From Pistricoccus aurantiacus (GTDB lineage: Bacteria > Pseudomonadota > Gammaproteobacteria > Pseudomonadales > Halomonadaceae), in NCBI RefSeq assembly GCF_042682565.1, contig NZ_JBHUIC010000011.1: a stretch of DNA of 64,000 nucleotides. One strand, given 5' to 3'. Below, in pieces: positions 38,276 through 46,477 of this stretch. Made by a program: the position numbers and the translations under genes. Numbering within the stretch: position 1 is the stretch's first letter; every line of letters begins with the position of its first letter. The notes beneath the pieces were generated by a model, which worked only from the letters and a program-made list of their open reading frames with translations, was not told where the DNA came from and did not search any database.

Positions 38276-38704
38276 ATGACGACCTACATCGTAGTGGCGG
38301 ATGCGGCCCGGGCACGGATTTTCCTGCGGGACAATGCCTCGATGACGGAGAAGGAAAACCTGGCCCATGCGGAAGGGCGCCTGCACGAAGGCGATCTGGT
38401 CACGGACAGCCGCGGCGACGTGCACGAGTCCACCTCGACCACGTCCCGGGGCGCCGGCGGCGAGAACGTTGCATCCGAGCACGAGGACGAGATGTTTGCC
38501 AAGCAGGTGGCGGATCGGCTCTACGACGCCCGAGTCAAGAACGATCTCGAGCAGCTGATTCTGGTGGCGCCACCGAAATTCCTCGGTCTGCTGAAGGACA
38601 ACCTGGACAAGCCCACCCAGAAGCTCGTCATTCATACCCTGTCGAAAGACCTTTCCAAGGCCAGCCTTGACGAAATCAAGGACGCGGTCAGCGATCTGAA
38701 ATAG
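38276..38704 (+). CDS. Host attachment protein family (PF10116-like)
   Basis: A 142-residue cytoplasmic protein of the family annotated as required for attachment to host cells, related to the bacterial eRF1-like baeRF group. It starts TTYIVVADAARARIF and contains LEQLILVAPPKFLGLLKDNL, both typical. AAAGGAG precedes ATG 38276. Real function is unknown; the name derives from Agrobacterium genetics. Confidence 0.8.
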   Translation: MTTYIVVADAARARIFLRDNASMTEKENLAHAEGRLHEGDLVTDSRGDVHESTSTTSRGAGGENVASEHEDEMFAKQVADRLYDARVKNDLEQLILVAPPKFLGLLKDNLDKPTQKLVIHTLSKDLSKASLDEIKDAVSDLK

Positions 38705-38844
38705 GCGGCGCTATTGCATGAGAAACTCACGGGCATGAGTCATTAAAGCTCATGTCGGCTCAATATTTCTTCTCTGATGCCGATGCTTGATAGCAAGACT
38801 ATTCATCAAGACTTATCCACCAAGACCAGTGCACCTGGCGGCAA

Positions 38845-38862
38845 GCCCCGCGCAAGCGGGGC
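38845..38862. other. GC-rich hairpin with GNRA-type loop
   Basis: GCCCCGC (38845-38851) and GCGGGGC (38856-38862) pair around GCAA. There is no T-tract, so it is not a standard terminator. It may fold in the leader of the chemoreceptor transcript. Confidence 0.4.
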
Positions 38863-38944
38863 CACCATTGCCATGGCAAGTGCGAAAAATCTTATCCGGT
38901 CAGTGTCTTGTTGAATACAAGCTATCAAGCCGAGGCATCAAACC

Positions 38945-41089
38945 ATGCATTTCAAATCTCTGCGTTCCTTTGTGATTCTGGTTGCCGGCGCCTGCCTTCT
39001 AGCCATTGTCGCGGCTCTAGTGATTTATTCGGTCATTTCTTCCTCACGCTCTCAGGCGACGGTAGCAGCGCGGACAGGTGAACTGCTCGAGCGGACCATC
39101 GACGAGCGTCTGGCATCCTTGGCATCCGCTCAGGTGAGCCGGATTCAGAGTCATCTGCAACTGCCTTTGAATATCTCCTCGACATTGGCAAAAACCAATG
39201 AGCTGATGGGCGAAATGGATGACGACGGTTCGCCCAAGCTGGAAATGAGTCGTGATGAATTGATGGATCTGATTCGTGAAACGCTGCGTAAAAATCCTGA
39301 ACTGGTTTATCTCTACATCGGATGGGAGCCCGATGCCTTCGATAACGATCAGTTGTTTGCTGGACAGGGTTTGCCGGGCCATGAGCCTGACGGACGTTTT
39401 ACGCCATGGATGTATCGCACCGAGAATGGCGATATCAATGTCGAGCCGTTGAACGACCTGGAAGATACCACCATCACGCCTGCCGGGGTTCGAGTGGGCG
39501 AGTATTATCTGTGCGCTAGAGAGAACGAACGTATTTGTGTCATTGATCCCGTAAGTTACGATTCCATGGATGGTCAGACATTGATGGTGGCCTCCTTTAA
39601 TACCCCGATAATAGTTGGCGATGAGTTCCGCGGTATTGTCGGAGCGGATCTGGAAGTCGGTTTTATACAGAAAATACTTAGTGAAGCCAATGCAGGCCTG
39701 TACGGTGGAGCAGGCAGTATGGCGTTGATCGCGCCAAAAGGCGGTTTGATTGGCTATACCGCTGACAGTAAACAGCTTGGTCAACTGACAACGAACGTGC
39801 TTGGTAATGACGTCGCCAGTCAGATAAAGCAGTTGGAAGATGGTGGTATGCAAAGTCGTCTGAACCCGGCATCCGGATTGATCGAATTATATCGCTCCTT
39901 TGAAATTGGCAGCACCGGAGTGTATTGGACGTTATTGCTGCGGTTACCCCAGTCGGTGGTAATGGCTGATTTGCAAGGCCTGCAGAGCGACCTGAAACGT
40001 CAAGGCGTCAACAGCATCATTGGTATGTTGCTGGTGGGTCTATTGGTTGCTGCTGCCGGGCTGATCGCCCTCTGGTACCTTGGTTCCAGTATCGCCCGGC
40101 CGCTGCGTCAATTGGCGGATCGCATGCGTGACATCGCTTCCGGTGGCGGCGATCTGACCCGGCGTTTGCCGGTTCAGGGCCGCGATGAAACCGCGGAGCT
40201 GGCCACCCAGTTCAACGCCTTCGCCGACAAGATCAACAATGTGCTGCTGGATGTGCGTGAAAGTAGCGAATCGGTATGGGGTGCCGCCTCTGAAATCGCC
40301 ATGGGTGGGCAAGACCTGTCCAGCCGCACCGAAATTACCGCGTCAAACCTGCAGGAGACCTCCGCCTCGATGGAGCAGTTGACCGGCACCGCGGAGCACA
40401 CCGCCCAGTCCTCGCGGCAGGCCAACCAGCTTTCCGAATCCGCGTCGGAAGTGGCAACACGCGGCGGCGAAATGGTCGCCAATGTAGTGCAGACCATGGA
40501 TGACATCGAAACGTCTTCGCAGCAAATCGCCGAAATTGTCACGCTCATGGACAGTATCGCTTTCCAGACCAACCTGCTGGCGCTCAACGCCTCGGTGGAA
40601 GCCGCCCGAGCCGGCGAGCAAGGACGTGGATTCGCGGTGGTGGCCTCCGAGGTACGGCAGCTGGCCAGCCGCAGTGCCGAGGCATCGCGTCAGATCAAGA
40701 CGCTGATCGAAGCGTCATCGAACAAGACCCGGGCCGGAGCTGAGCTGGTACGCGATGCAGGCGCCACCATGAACGAGATCGTGACCCGCGTGGCCAGGGT
40801 CACGGAGGTGCTGAGCGAGATCAGCAATGCCAGCGACGAGCAGAGCCTGGGCATCAGCCAGGTCAATCAAGCGGTAGCCGAACTTGATCGCATGACTCAG
40901 GAGAACGCCGCCATGGTCGAGGAATCCACCAACGCCGCCGCGCACTTGCAGGAGCAATCTCAGCGTCTGGCTCAGATCGTGGGAGGTTTTACCCTGGCAG
41001 CGCGGCGTGACGAGGCGCCGCAGCCCCTGTCGTCGATATTGCCAATAACCAAGCAAAAGCGGCAACAAGGCTTGGAGGCGCTAGCTTGA
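38945..41089 (+). CDS. Methyl-accepting chemotaxis protein with dCache sensor
   Basis: A 714-residue chemoreceptor. The first membrane span is residues about 8-30, a large periplasmic dCache domain covers about 35-345, the second span is about 358-380, and HAMP and the cytoplasmic signalling domain follow. The hairpin tip FQTNLLALNASVEAARAGE is intact. It ends KRQQGLEALA with no CheR-binding pentapeptide. dCache domains commonly bind amino acids, organic acids or polyamines; the ligand cannot be told here. The periplasmic part is less GC-rich than the signalling part. Confidence 0.93.
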   Translation: MHFKSLRSFVILVAGACLLAIVAALVIYSVISSSRSQATVAARTGELLERTIDERLASLASAQVSRIQSHLQLPLNISSTLAKTNELMGEMDDDGSPKLEMSRDELMDLIRETLRKNPELVYLYIGWEPDAFDNDQLFAGQGLPGHEPDGRFTPWMYRTENGDINVEPLNDLEDTTITPAGVRVGEYYLCARENERICVIDPVSYDSMDGQTLMVASFNTPIIVGDEFRGIVGADLEVGFIQKILSEANAGLYGGAGSMALIAPKGGLIGYTADSKQLGQLTTNVLGNDVASQIKQLEDGGMQSRLNPASGLIELYRSFEIGSTGVYWTLLLRLPQSVVMADLQGLQSDLKRQGVNSIIGMLLVGLLVAAAGLIALWYLGSSIARPLRQLADRMRDIASGGGDLTRRLPVQGRDETAELATQFNAFADKINNVLLDVRESSESVWGAASEIAMGGQDLSSRTEITASNLQETSASMEQLTGTAEHTAQSSRQANQLSESASEVATRGGEMVANVVQTMDDIETSSQQIAEIVTLMDSIAFQTNLLALNASVEAARAGEQGRGFAVVASEVRQLASRSAEASRQIKTLIEASSNKTRAGAELVRDAGATMNEIVTRVARVTEVLSEISNASDEQSLGISQVNQAVAELDRMTQENAAMVEESTNAAAHLQEQSQRLAQIVGGFTLAARRDEAPQPLSSILPITKQKRQQGLEALA

Positions 41090-41136
41090 ATCCAGAACAA
41101 GGAGTGGTTCGCACAATTCGCGCGGATGACTCCTGT

Positions 41137-42063
41137 TCATAGTACCGAAGGCAGCTCGATCTCGTCGCTGCGGGTAATGCCTTCGGTCATCTGCTGGCAG
41201 AGTCGCAGGAATTCGCGCATGCCGGTGGAGAGGTACTTGTGGCGATGCCAGACGAAGGCGAACTGGCGGCGCAGATCCAGTTCCGGCGTCTCCAGGGGCA
41301 CCAGGCTGCCGCGCCGGAAGGCGTCCCGCAGCGCCAGCCGGGAAATGCAGCCGATGCCCAGCCCGGATTCCACCGCCCGCTTGATGCCTTCGGTATGCTC
41401 CAGTTCCAGCAGGATGTTGAAACGCCCGCGCCGATGTCGCGTCGCCAGTTCCAGGGTCGAGCGGGTGCCGGACCCCTGCTCCCGCATGATCCAGCTTTCC
41501 CGCAGCAGATGTTCCATGTCCGGCGGTGGCCGGCTGGCCAACGGGTGCCCCGGCGCGCAGCACACTACCAGCTCGTCCTCCACCCAGGGCTGCAGCACCA
41601 CGTCCGGGTGCTGGCAGTCTCCTTCGATCAGCCCCAGATCCAGTTCGTGATGCAGGATATGCTCGATCACTGCCTGAGTGTTGCGCACCCTCAGGCGAAT
41701 GCGGCTGTTGGGGTGGCGCTTGAGAAAATCGCTGACCAGCAGCGTCGCCAGGTAGTTGCCGATGGTCAGGGTAGCGCCCACGTCCAGGGAGCCGATGCCC
41801 TGCTGGCCACGCAGCAGCTCCTCGATTTCCTCCGCACGGTCCAGCAGCGCCACCGCCTTGGGCAGCAGTTGAAACCCCAGGGCATTAAGCTTCAGGCGCT
41901 TGCCGATGCGATCCAGCAGCTGGCAGTCGAAATGACGCTCCAGCTCCGCCAAGGCAGTGCTGGTGGCGGGCTGGGAAAGCGCTAGTGCCCGGGCCGCACG
42001 GGACACGCTTTCATGCTGGGCAACGGCAACAAAGACTTCGAGTTGACGCAGGGTGTAACGCAT
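41137..42063 (-). CDS. finR: LysR-type regulator of ferredoxin-NADP reductase (FinR-like)
   Basis: A 308-residue LysR protein. The winged-helix is residues about 3-62 (LRQLEVFVAVAQHESVSRAARALALSQ), followed by a periplasmic-binding-like effector domain. It is divergent from fpr, the arrangement in which pseudomonad FinR activates fpr in response to superoxide; the symbol rests on that synteny. The start at 42063 gives MRYTLRQLEVF. The intergenic region holds a long palindrome that could be its binding site. Confidence 0.8.
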   Translation of the reverse strand: MRYTLRQLEVFVAVAQHESVSRAARALALSQPATSTALAELERHFDCQLLDRIGKRLKLNALGFQLLPKAVALLDRAEEIEELLRGQQGIGSLDVGATLTIGNYLATLLVSDFLKRHPNSRIRLRVRNTQAVIEHILHHELDLGLIEGDCQHPDVVLQPWVEDELVVCCAPGHPLASRPPPDMEHLLRESWIMREQGSGTRSTLELATRHRRGRFNILLELEHTEGIKRAVESGLGIGCISRLALRDAFRRGSLVPLETPELDLRRQFAFVWHRHKYLSTGMREFLRLCQQMTEGITRSDEIELPSVL

Positions 42064-42097
42064 CGTGATATTCCAGGAAAGCCATCGATATTCATAG

Positions 42098-42126
42098 TAT
42101 GGATAAGGTTTATCCATATTATCCAT
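42098..42126. promoter_or_regulatory. Probable FinR operator: 9-bp inverted repeat plus third half-site
   Basis: TATGGATAA (42098-42106) and TTATCCATA (42110-42118) are perfect inverted repeats separated by 3 nt. A further half-site TTATCCAT follows at 42119-42126. The layout suits a LysR tetramer with a recognition site and an adjacent activation site in the finR/fpr divergent promoter. Confidence 0.65.
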
Positions 42127-42208
42127 TTAACAGATATTCCCGGATGTTTTATAATTTATTAATTATTTAAATAATCTTTATATTTCTTTTTGGAATAAGG
42201 AGCCGGCG

Positions 42209-42985
42209 GTGAGCAAATTTGCCTTGGAGGACGTGCTGAGCGTGCATCATTGGAATGACACGCTGTTCAGCTTTCGCACCACCCGGGAGCGCAGCCTGCG
42301 CTTCAAGAACGGTCAGTTCGTGATGATCGGCCTGGAAGTCGCAGGCAAGCCCTTGATGCGAGCCTATTCCATTGCCAGCCCCAACTACGAGGACCACCTG
42401 GAGTTCTTCAGCATCAAGGTTCAGGACGGTCCCCTGACTTCGCGCCTTCAGCACCTGAAAGTCGGCGATCATATCATGGTCAGCCGCAAGCCCACGGGCA
42501 CCCTGGTGGTGGACGACCTGCTGCCCGGACGCAATCTTTACATGCTTGCCACCGGTACCGGCCTGGCGCCTTTCATGAGCCTGATCCAGGATCCGGAAGT
42601 CTACGAGCGCTTCGAGAAGGTGGTGCTGGTGCACGGAGTGCGCAACGTCAATGAACTGGCCTACGCGAACTTCATCACCAAGGAGTTGCCGAACCATGAG
42701 TATCTCGGTGAAGAGATTGCCGCCAAGCTCGTCTACTATCCCACGGTGACTCGCGAAACATTCCATACCATGGGCCGCCTGACGGATCATATCCGCACCG
42801 GCAAGCTGTTCGGCGATGCGGATCTGCCGATTATCGATCCCAAGCAGGACCGCGCGATGATCTGTGGCAGTCCCAATATGCTCGACGACACCAGCCGCTT
42901 GCTTGACGAGCTGGGCTTCAGTATCTCTCCGCGCCAAGGCGAGCCCGGCGGCTACGTGATCGAGCGCGCTTTCGTCGAGAAATAA
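42209..42985 (+). CDS. fpr: Ferredoxin-NADP(+) reductase
   Basis: A 258-residue FAD enzyme that shuttles electrons between NADPH and ferredoxin or flavodoxin, important in oxidative stress and Fe-S repair. FAD-binding RAYSIASPNYED is near residue 51, and the nucleotide-binding MLATGTGLAPFMSLI is near residue 112. The C-terminus ends VIERAFVEK, as in the bacterial FPR subclass. The start is GTG 42209 with AAGGAG seven bases upstream. Confidence 0.95.
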   Translation: MSKFALEDVLSVHHWNDTLFSFRTTRERSLRFKNGQFVMIGLEVAGKPLMRAYSIASPNYEDHLEFFSIKVQDGPLTSRLQHLKVGDHIMVSRKPTGTLVVDDLLPGRNLYMLATGTGLAPFMSLIQDPEVYERFEKVVLVHGVRNVNELAYANFITKELPNHEYLGEEIAAKLVYYPTVTRETFHTMGRLTDHIRTGKLFGDADLPIIDPKQDRAMICGSPNMLDDTSRLLDELGFSISPRQGEPGGYVIERAFVEK

Positions 42986-43019
42986 GGACAAAGCGCGTCA
43001 CTGGACGCTGGAAGAGCGG

Positions 43020-43040
43020 CCCCGAGCGCACGGCTTGGGG
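43020..43040. terminator. Possible terminator between convergent fpr and glnK
   Basis: CCCCGAGC and GCTTGGGG form an 8-bp stem with one mismatch and a 5-nt loop. The following T-content is modest in both directions. Confidence 0.45.
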
Positions 43041-43053
43041 TCAGCCTGTTCTT

Positions 43054-43392
43054 CTAAATTGCATCCTTGCCGGTTTCGCCGGTGCGGATGCGAATCACCT
43101 GATCCAAGGTCGAGACGAAAATCTTGCCATCGCCGATCTTTCCCGTATTCGCTACCTGGGTGATGGCGTCGATGACCTGTTCGCTCATGTCGTCGTCCAC
43201 CACGACCTCCAGCTTCACCTTGGGCAGGAAATCCACCACGTATTCCGCGCCGCGGTACAGTTCCGTATGGCCTTTCTGGCGTCCGAAACCCTTCACCTCG
43301 GTCACGGTGATGCCCTGTACGCCGATTTCGGAAAGCGATTCCCGCACGTCGTCGAGCTTGAAGGGCTTGATGATGGCCGTCACCAGTTTCAT
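43054..43392 (-). CDS. glnK: Nitrogen regulatory protein P-II (GlnK type)
   Basis: A 112-residue trimeric signal protein that reports nitrogen and energy status. The T-loop FGRQKGHTELYRGAEY carries Tyr51 for uridylylation, and GKIGDGKIFV and RIRTGE complete the signature. MKLVTAIIKPFKLDDVRE is closer to GlnK than to GlnB. GAGGA precedes the ATG at 43392. glnK normally pairs with amtB; here no complete amtB lies nearby, only a possible C-terminal remnant just upstream. Confidence 0.93.
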   Translation of the reverse strand: MKLVTAIIKPFKLDDVRESLSEIGVQGITVTEVKGFGRQKGHTELYRGAEYVVDFLPKVKLEVVVDDDMSEQVIDAITQVANTGKIGDGKIFVSTLDQVIRIRTGETGKDAI

Positions 43393-43844
43393 GAGTCGTT
43401 CCTCGTTGCTGTAAGTGGATCGCATCAATGAGTTGCATATAAGCGCAGCATACACCGCTCGCCGCATCGACTCACTTCCCGATGGTGAATTCCGGGTAGG
43501 CTTCCAGGCCGCATTCGCTCAGATCGACCCCCTTTGTATTCCTCTGCCTTGGCACCAGCATGGTCATCCCGGCCAGCGCCGTAGATTTAGCGCGTGAGAT
43601 AAACGGGTTGAAACCCGCCCACTCGTGCTAGGGCAAAACTCATGCCATTCCCGCGAAAAGCTCTATCCTGTAATTGGTTGTTTCCTGTTTTTCAGTATTC
43701 CGGTAAGTGCAAAACGCTGAGGACCCGGGCTTTCTGCACCAGTTCGGCGCGCCGATGCCTGATGTCGCGTTGATCGGAAGCATGCGTTGAGGGCCGTCCT
43801 TGCGTATCCTGACAAGTGTCAATTCGATGAAGGAGTATTGAGCA
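43393..43844. other. Intergenic region holding the glnK promoter and a possible amtB remnant
   Basis: No complete gene is seen in these 452 bases. On the minus strand a short frame ending at 43472 reads like the tail of an ammonium transporter. A small inverted repeat, CGGGTT-GA-AACCCG, lies near 43604-43617 and resembles the core of REP-type elements. Confidence 0.45.
43472..43575 (-). pseudogene. Possible C-terminal remnant of an ammonium transporter
   Basis: The minus-strand frame reads GVDLSECGLEAYPEFTIGK and then a stop at 43474-43472. This resembles the C-terminal tail of some Amt proteins, and it lies 80 bp upstream of glnK on the same strand. Upstream of about 43575 no membrane-spanning sequence is present. 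The identification rests on a short peptide and on the glnK context. Confidence 0.4.
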
Positions 43845-44297
43845 ATGTCGACTCAGGATCGTATCAGCCGACTGGCCCAGCAGCTTGGCGAGCGTTTGCA
43901 AGGGGCGTCCCACGCTCCCGAAGAGTTCCAGCGAGGGGTGCAGCAGGTAGTGCGGGGCGCCTTCGATCGGCTGGAACTGGTTTCCCGGGAGGACTTCGAC
44001 ATTCTGATGGACGTGCTGCAGCGCACCCGCAGCCGGGTCGAGGCACTGGAAAAGCAGGTTGCCGCCTTGGAGAGCGCTTTGGACGCCAAAGCGCTGTCAG
44101 CCGGTGAAGAGCCGCCAGCGAAGAAAGCACCGCTCGTTACAAGCAGTGACGATGCGAGCGCGCATCCTTCCGGTATCCAAACCAAAGCCCCCGCGACAGA
44201 AGGAAAAACGCCTGATGTCAAGCAGGAAGCCGCCGATAAAGACAAGCAAAATCTCGGAACGGAAAATGCCGGAGGTAAGAACCCCGGCGCGATTTGA
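43845..44297 (+). CDS. ubiK: Ubiquinone biosynthesis accessory factor UbiK
   Basis: A 150-residue YqiC-family protein. The N-terminal 85 residues (DRISRLAQQLGERLQGA to EKQVAALESAL) form an amphipathic helix and a C-terminal coiled-coil. UbiK binds UbiJ and aids the aerobic ubiquinone enzyme complex. The tail after residue 90 is low-complexity and charged, longer than in E. coli. AAGGAG precedes the ATG. In pseudomonads this gene lies directly before comM; here comM is 7.1 kb away. Confidence 0.85.
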   Translation: MSTQDRISRLAQQLGERLQGASHAPEEFQRGVQQVVRGAFDRLELVSREDFDILMDVLQRTRSRVEALEKQVAALESALDAKALSAGEEPPAKKAPLVTSSDDASAHPSGIQTKAPATEGKTPDVKQEAADKDKQNLGTENAGGKNPGAI

Positions 44298-44408
44298 TGC
44301 TGATTTGGATAAACGTTGATCAGCCCGCCTCGACCGTGAATATTGCCGTGCCGTCAGTGGGTCTTCCGCTGTAGGTCGCGGCGATTTAGTTCGTATGAAG
44401 CATCGTCG

Positions 44409-44949
44409 CTAGAGTGCGGCGAGCCTGGCGGACCGCTCCGACTTGTCGCCTCTATCTATCTCGAGCAACAGATTATTCATGCTTTCCATAACGCTTACAC
44501 TCGACTTCTCCATGCTATCCAAAGCCTTTTTCAATCCTGCCGAGTCCTGGTTGGCCGCCAGCTCCAGGGCTTGTCTGCCGCTATCGTGTACGGATTGATG
44601 AGGCCTGTCGATCGTCTGAAAACTTGAATAACGCGCGTAGTGTTCCCGCCCTCGGCCTTCGAAGTACCACCGTCCAAGACGACACTGGATATGATGATCG
44701 ACACTTTTTGATATTGGCCAACAACTCGTCGATGGCACCTGTTGTCTGTTGCAAGATATGCACGCTTTCGGTGTTGTCGCCGGCTTGCTCGAGCGTTCGT
44801 TTGGCTTGGGTGGCCAGAGCCAACATCCCGCTACCCTGTATCCGGATACGGCCCAGATCATTTTTCTCGTAATACGCAAGGCGTTCCCGAAGCGAGGCAA
44901 GCTGCTGCTCGAGTCGAGCAATGCGCCCCTTGCGCAAGAATCCGAGCAT
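44409..44949 (-). pseudogene. Frameshifted CZB (chemoreceptor zinc-binding) domain gene
   Basis: Two overlapping frames together make one protein. The first, from ATG 44949, gives a coiled-coil (LEQQLASLRERLAYYEKND) to DELLANIK. The second continues SVDHHIQCRLGRWYFEGRG and PHQSVHDSGRQALELA to the stop at 44409. The CxLGxW and H/H pattern is that of the CZB zinc site. The switch falls at an A5 run (44705-44709 on the plus strand): removing one A restores a single frame of about 180 codons. A real mutation or a sequencing error are both possible. Confidence 0.75.
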
Positions 44950-45340
44950 GTTTGTTCCCATGGTGCTTTTAAAAGTGTGGAGTACTATCGACACCCACGG
45001 ACAAGACTTGAGCCTTCACGATCTCATCTGACGCTATCAAAGGCGATGTCCCACTACGTGATTCAGTTTCGATACTACCGTCGAGCTTTTCCATCGGAAG
45101 TTCTTCTGGCATCGGGATTTCATTTGGGATCCGGGCGCGTGCTGCTGGAGATCACCGGAATTTACCCGACGGGTCTGCCTGAGCCGCGTTTGTATGGTTT
45201 GATAGAAGCAATAGCTTGTTTCCAGGATCGGCGCGGTGGATTAAAGCTTTATTCCTCTTCGCCGATCAGTAGAAGTAATGCAGCTCGCCATTCAAGGATA
45301 ACCTTGAGTGTTATCGACCGTAATGGATAGGAAAACAATA
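44950..45340. other. Intergenic region before the polyamine-sensor cluster
   Basis: No gene could be supported in these 391 bases. The plus-strand frame through the region looks accidental. A 55-codon minus-strand frame (about 44968-45135) has protein-like composition but no recognisable start or family. The right end holds the upstream element shared by the three sensor genes. Confidence 0.4.
45242..45266 (+). repeat. Upstream element shared by the three sensor genes (copy 1)
   Basis: TAAAGCTTTATTC followed by TCTTCGCCGAT lies 75 bp before copy 1. A close match is at 47601-47625, before copy 3, and a shorter one at 46423-46441, before copy 2. The spacing to the start codon differs (75, 37 and 175 bp). 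It is either a regulatory site or duplicated upstream sequence. Confidence 0.6.
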
Positions 45341-46387
45341 ATGTATCCCTGCAGAGCCCTTTGGACAATCCTGCTTCTACTTATCACTGCCATTCCCGCG
45401 CAGGCGGTGGAGAAGAAGGAGCTGATGTTTCTCAATTGGCCGGATTACATGGATCCGGAAATTCTTGCGGAGTTCGAACAGCGTACCGGCATCACGGTGA
45501 AGCAACGCTATTTCGATTCCGATACGGCCAGGGATGAACTTCTGCTCGAGACCGAGGGCAAGGGCTACGATGTGGCGCTCATAAATGGCGCTTCGATTCG
45601 GATTCTGGCCAAGCGTGGTTGGCTGGAGCCCCTCGATGAAGCGGCTATTCCCAACCTGAGGCATATCGATCCGCGCTGGCGTACCGAGTTTGAAAGAGCC
45701 GAAGACTTCGGGGTGCCTTATTTCTGGGGAACCGTCGGTATTGTCTATCGCCAGGATCTCGTTCCCTTTACCGTTTCAAGCTGGATGGATCTGCTGCGAC
45801 CGGTACAGGAGCTTCAGGGCAAGATCAGCATGATCGGGGATAGCTCGGATATGATCGGGGTGGCGCTCAAGGCGCTTGGCTACTCGCTCAACAGCACCGA
45901 TGAGAAAGAGCTCAGGGAGGCGGAGGCGCTGCTGCAGGCACAGGCACCGGCGGTCAAGACCTATCGATATCTCTCTCTGAACGAGGACTCCGCGTTGTTA
46001 AACGGTCAAATCGCCATGAGCATGATGTACAACGGCGACACCTTGATGCTGCAGGAGTACAACGAAAATATCGCCTTCGTACTTCCGGAGGAAGGCGGCA
46101 ACATCTGGGCCGACTACTTGAGCGTGCTCAGCGCCTCGCCCAAGAAGGATGAAGCCAAACGGTTCATCAATTTTCTCAATGAACCGGAAATCGCCGCGCG
46201 GCTCGCTCAGTACGTCTATTACGCCACTCCCAATCGGGCGGCGGAGCAACTCCTGCCGGCGGAGTTCAAGAGTGATCCGGTCATCTACCCGAGCGAGAGG
46301 GCGTTGAAAAATTCGGAAACCTATCGTCGCCTGCCGCCTCGAGCGCAAAAAAACCGTGCGGCGATTTTTTCTCGCATCATTTACTGA
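45341..46387 (+). CDS. PotF/NspS-like periplasmic polyamine-binding protein, copy 1
   Basis: A 348-residue solute-binding protein of family 1 with a signal peptide (cleavage after AQA, residue 22). LNWPDYMDPEILAEFEQRTG begins the mature domain, as in PotF/PotD. The polyamine-pocket regions NWPDY (32-36), PYFWG (126-130) and YNGD (Asp233) are conserved. AGGA before ATG 45341 decides the start; this makes all three paralogues exactly 348 residues. No ABC permease or ATPase gene is nearby, and a GGDEF-EAL gene ends the cluster, so a sensory role like NspS of Vibrio cholerae is more likely than transport. Confidence 0.88.
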   Translation: MYPCRALWTILLLLITAIPAQAVEKKELMFLNWPDYMDPEILAEFEQRTGITVKQRYFDSDTARDELLLETEGKGYDVALINGASIRILAKRGWLEPLDEAAIPNLRHIDPRWRTEFERAEDFGVPYFWGTVGIVYRQDLVPFTVSSWMDLLRPVQELQGKISMIGDSSDMIGVALKALGYSLNSTDEKELREAEALLQAQAPAVKTYRYLSLNEDSALLNGQIAMSMMYNGDTLMLQEYNENIAFVLPEEGGNIWADYLSVLSASPKKDEAKRFINFLNEPEIAARLAQYVYYATPNRAAEQLLPAEFKSDPVIYPSERALKNSETYRRLPPRAQKNRAAIFSRIIY

Positions 46388-46422
46388 GCGCTGCATCCTT
46401 ACAGAATGCTCCAGCTGATCGT

Positions 46423-46441
46423 GATTCTTCGCCGGTAATCA
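46423..46441 (+). repeat. Upstream element, copy 2 (short form)
   Basis: GATTCTTCGCCGGTAATCA keeps the ATTC-TTCGCCG core of the element seen at 45242 and 47601 but lacks the TAAAGCTTT part. Confidence 0.45.
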
Positions 46442-46477
46442 ATGAGCGCTATCAACGTGAAAAAATACGAAGCCATC

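Noticed and set aside
44749..45330. 193-codon plus-strand frame
   Set aside because: It runs antisense through the N-terminal half of the CZB pseudogene and on into intergenic DNA; composition is not protein-like.
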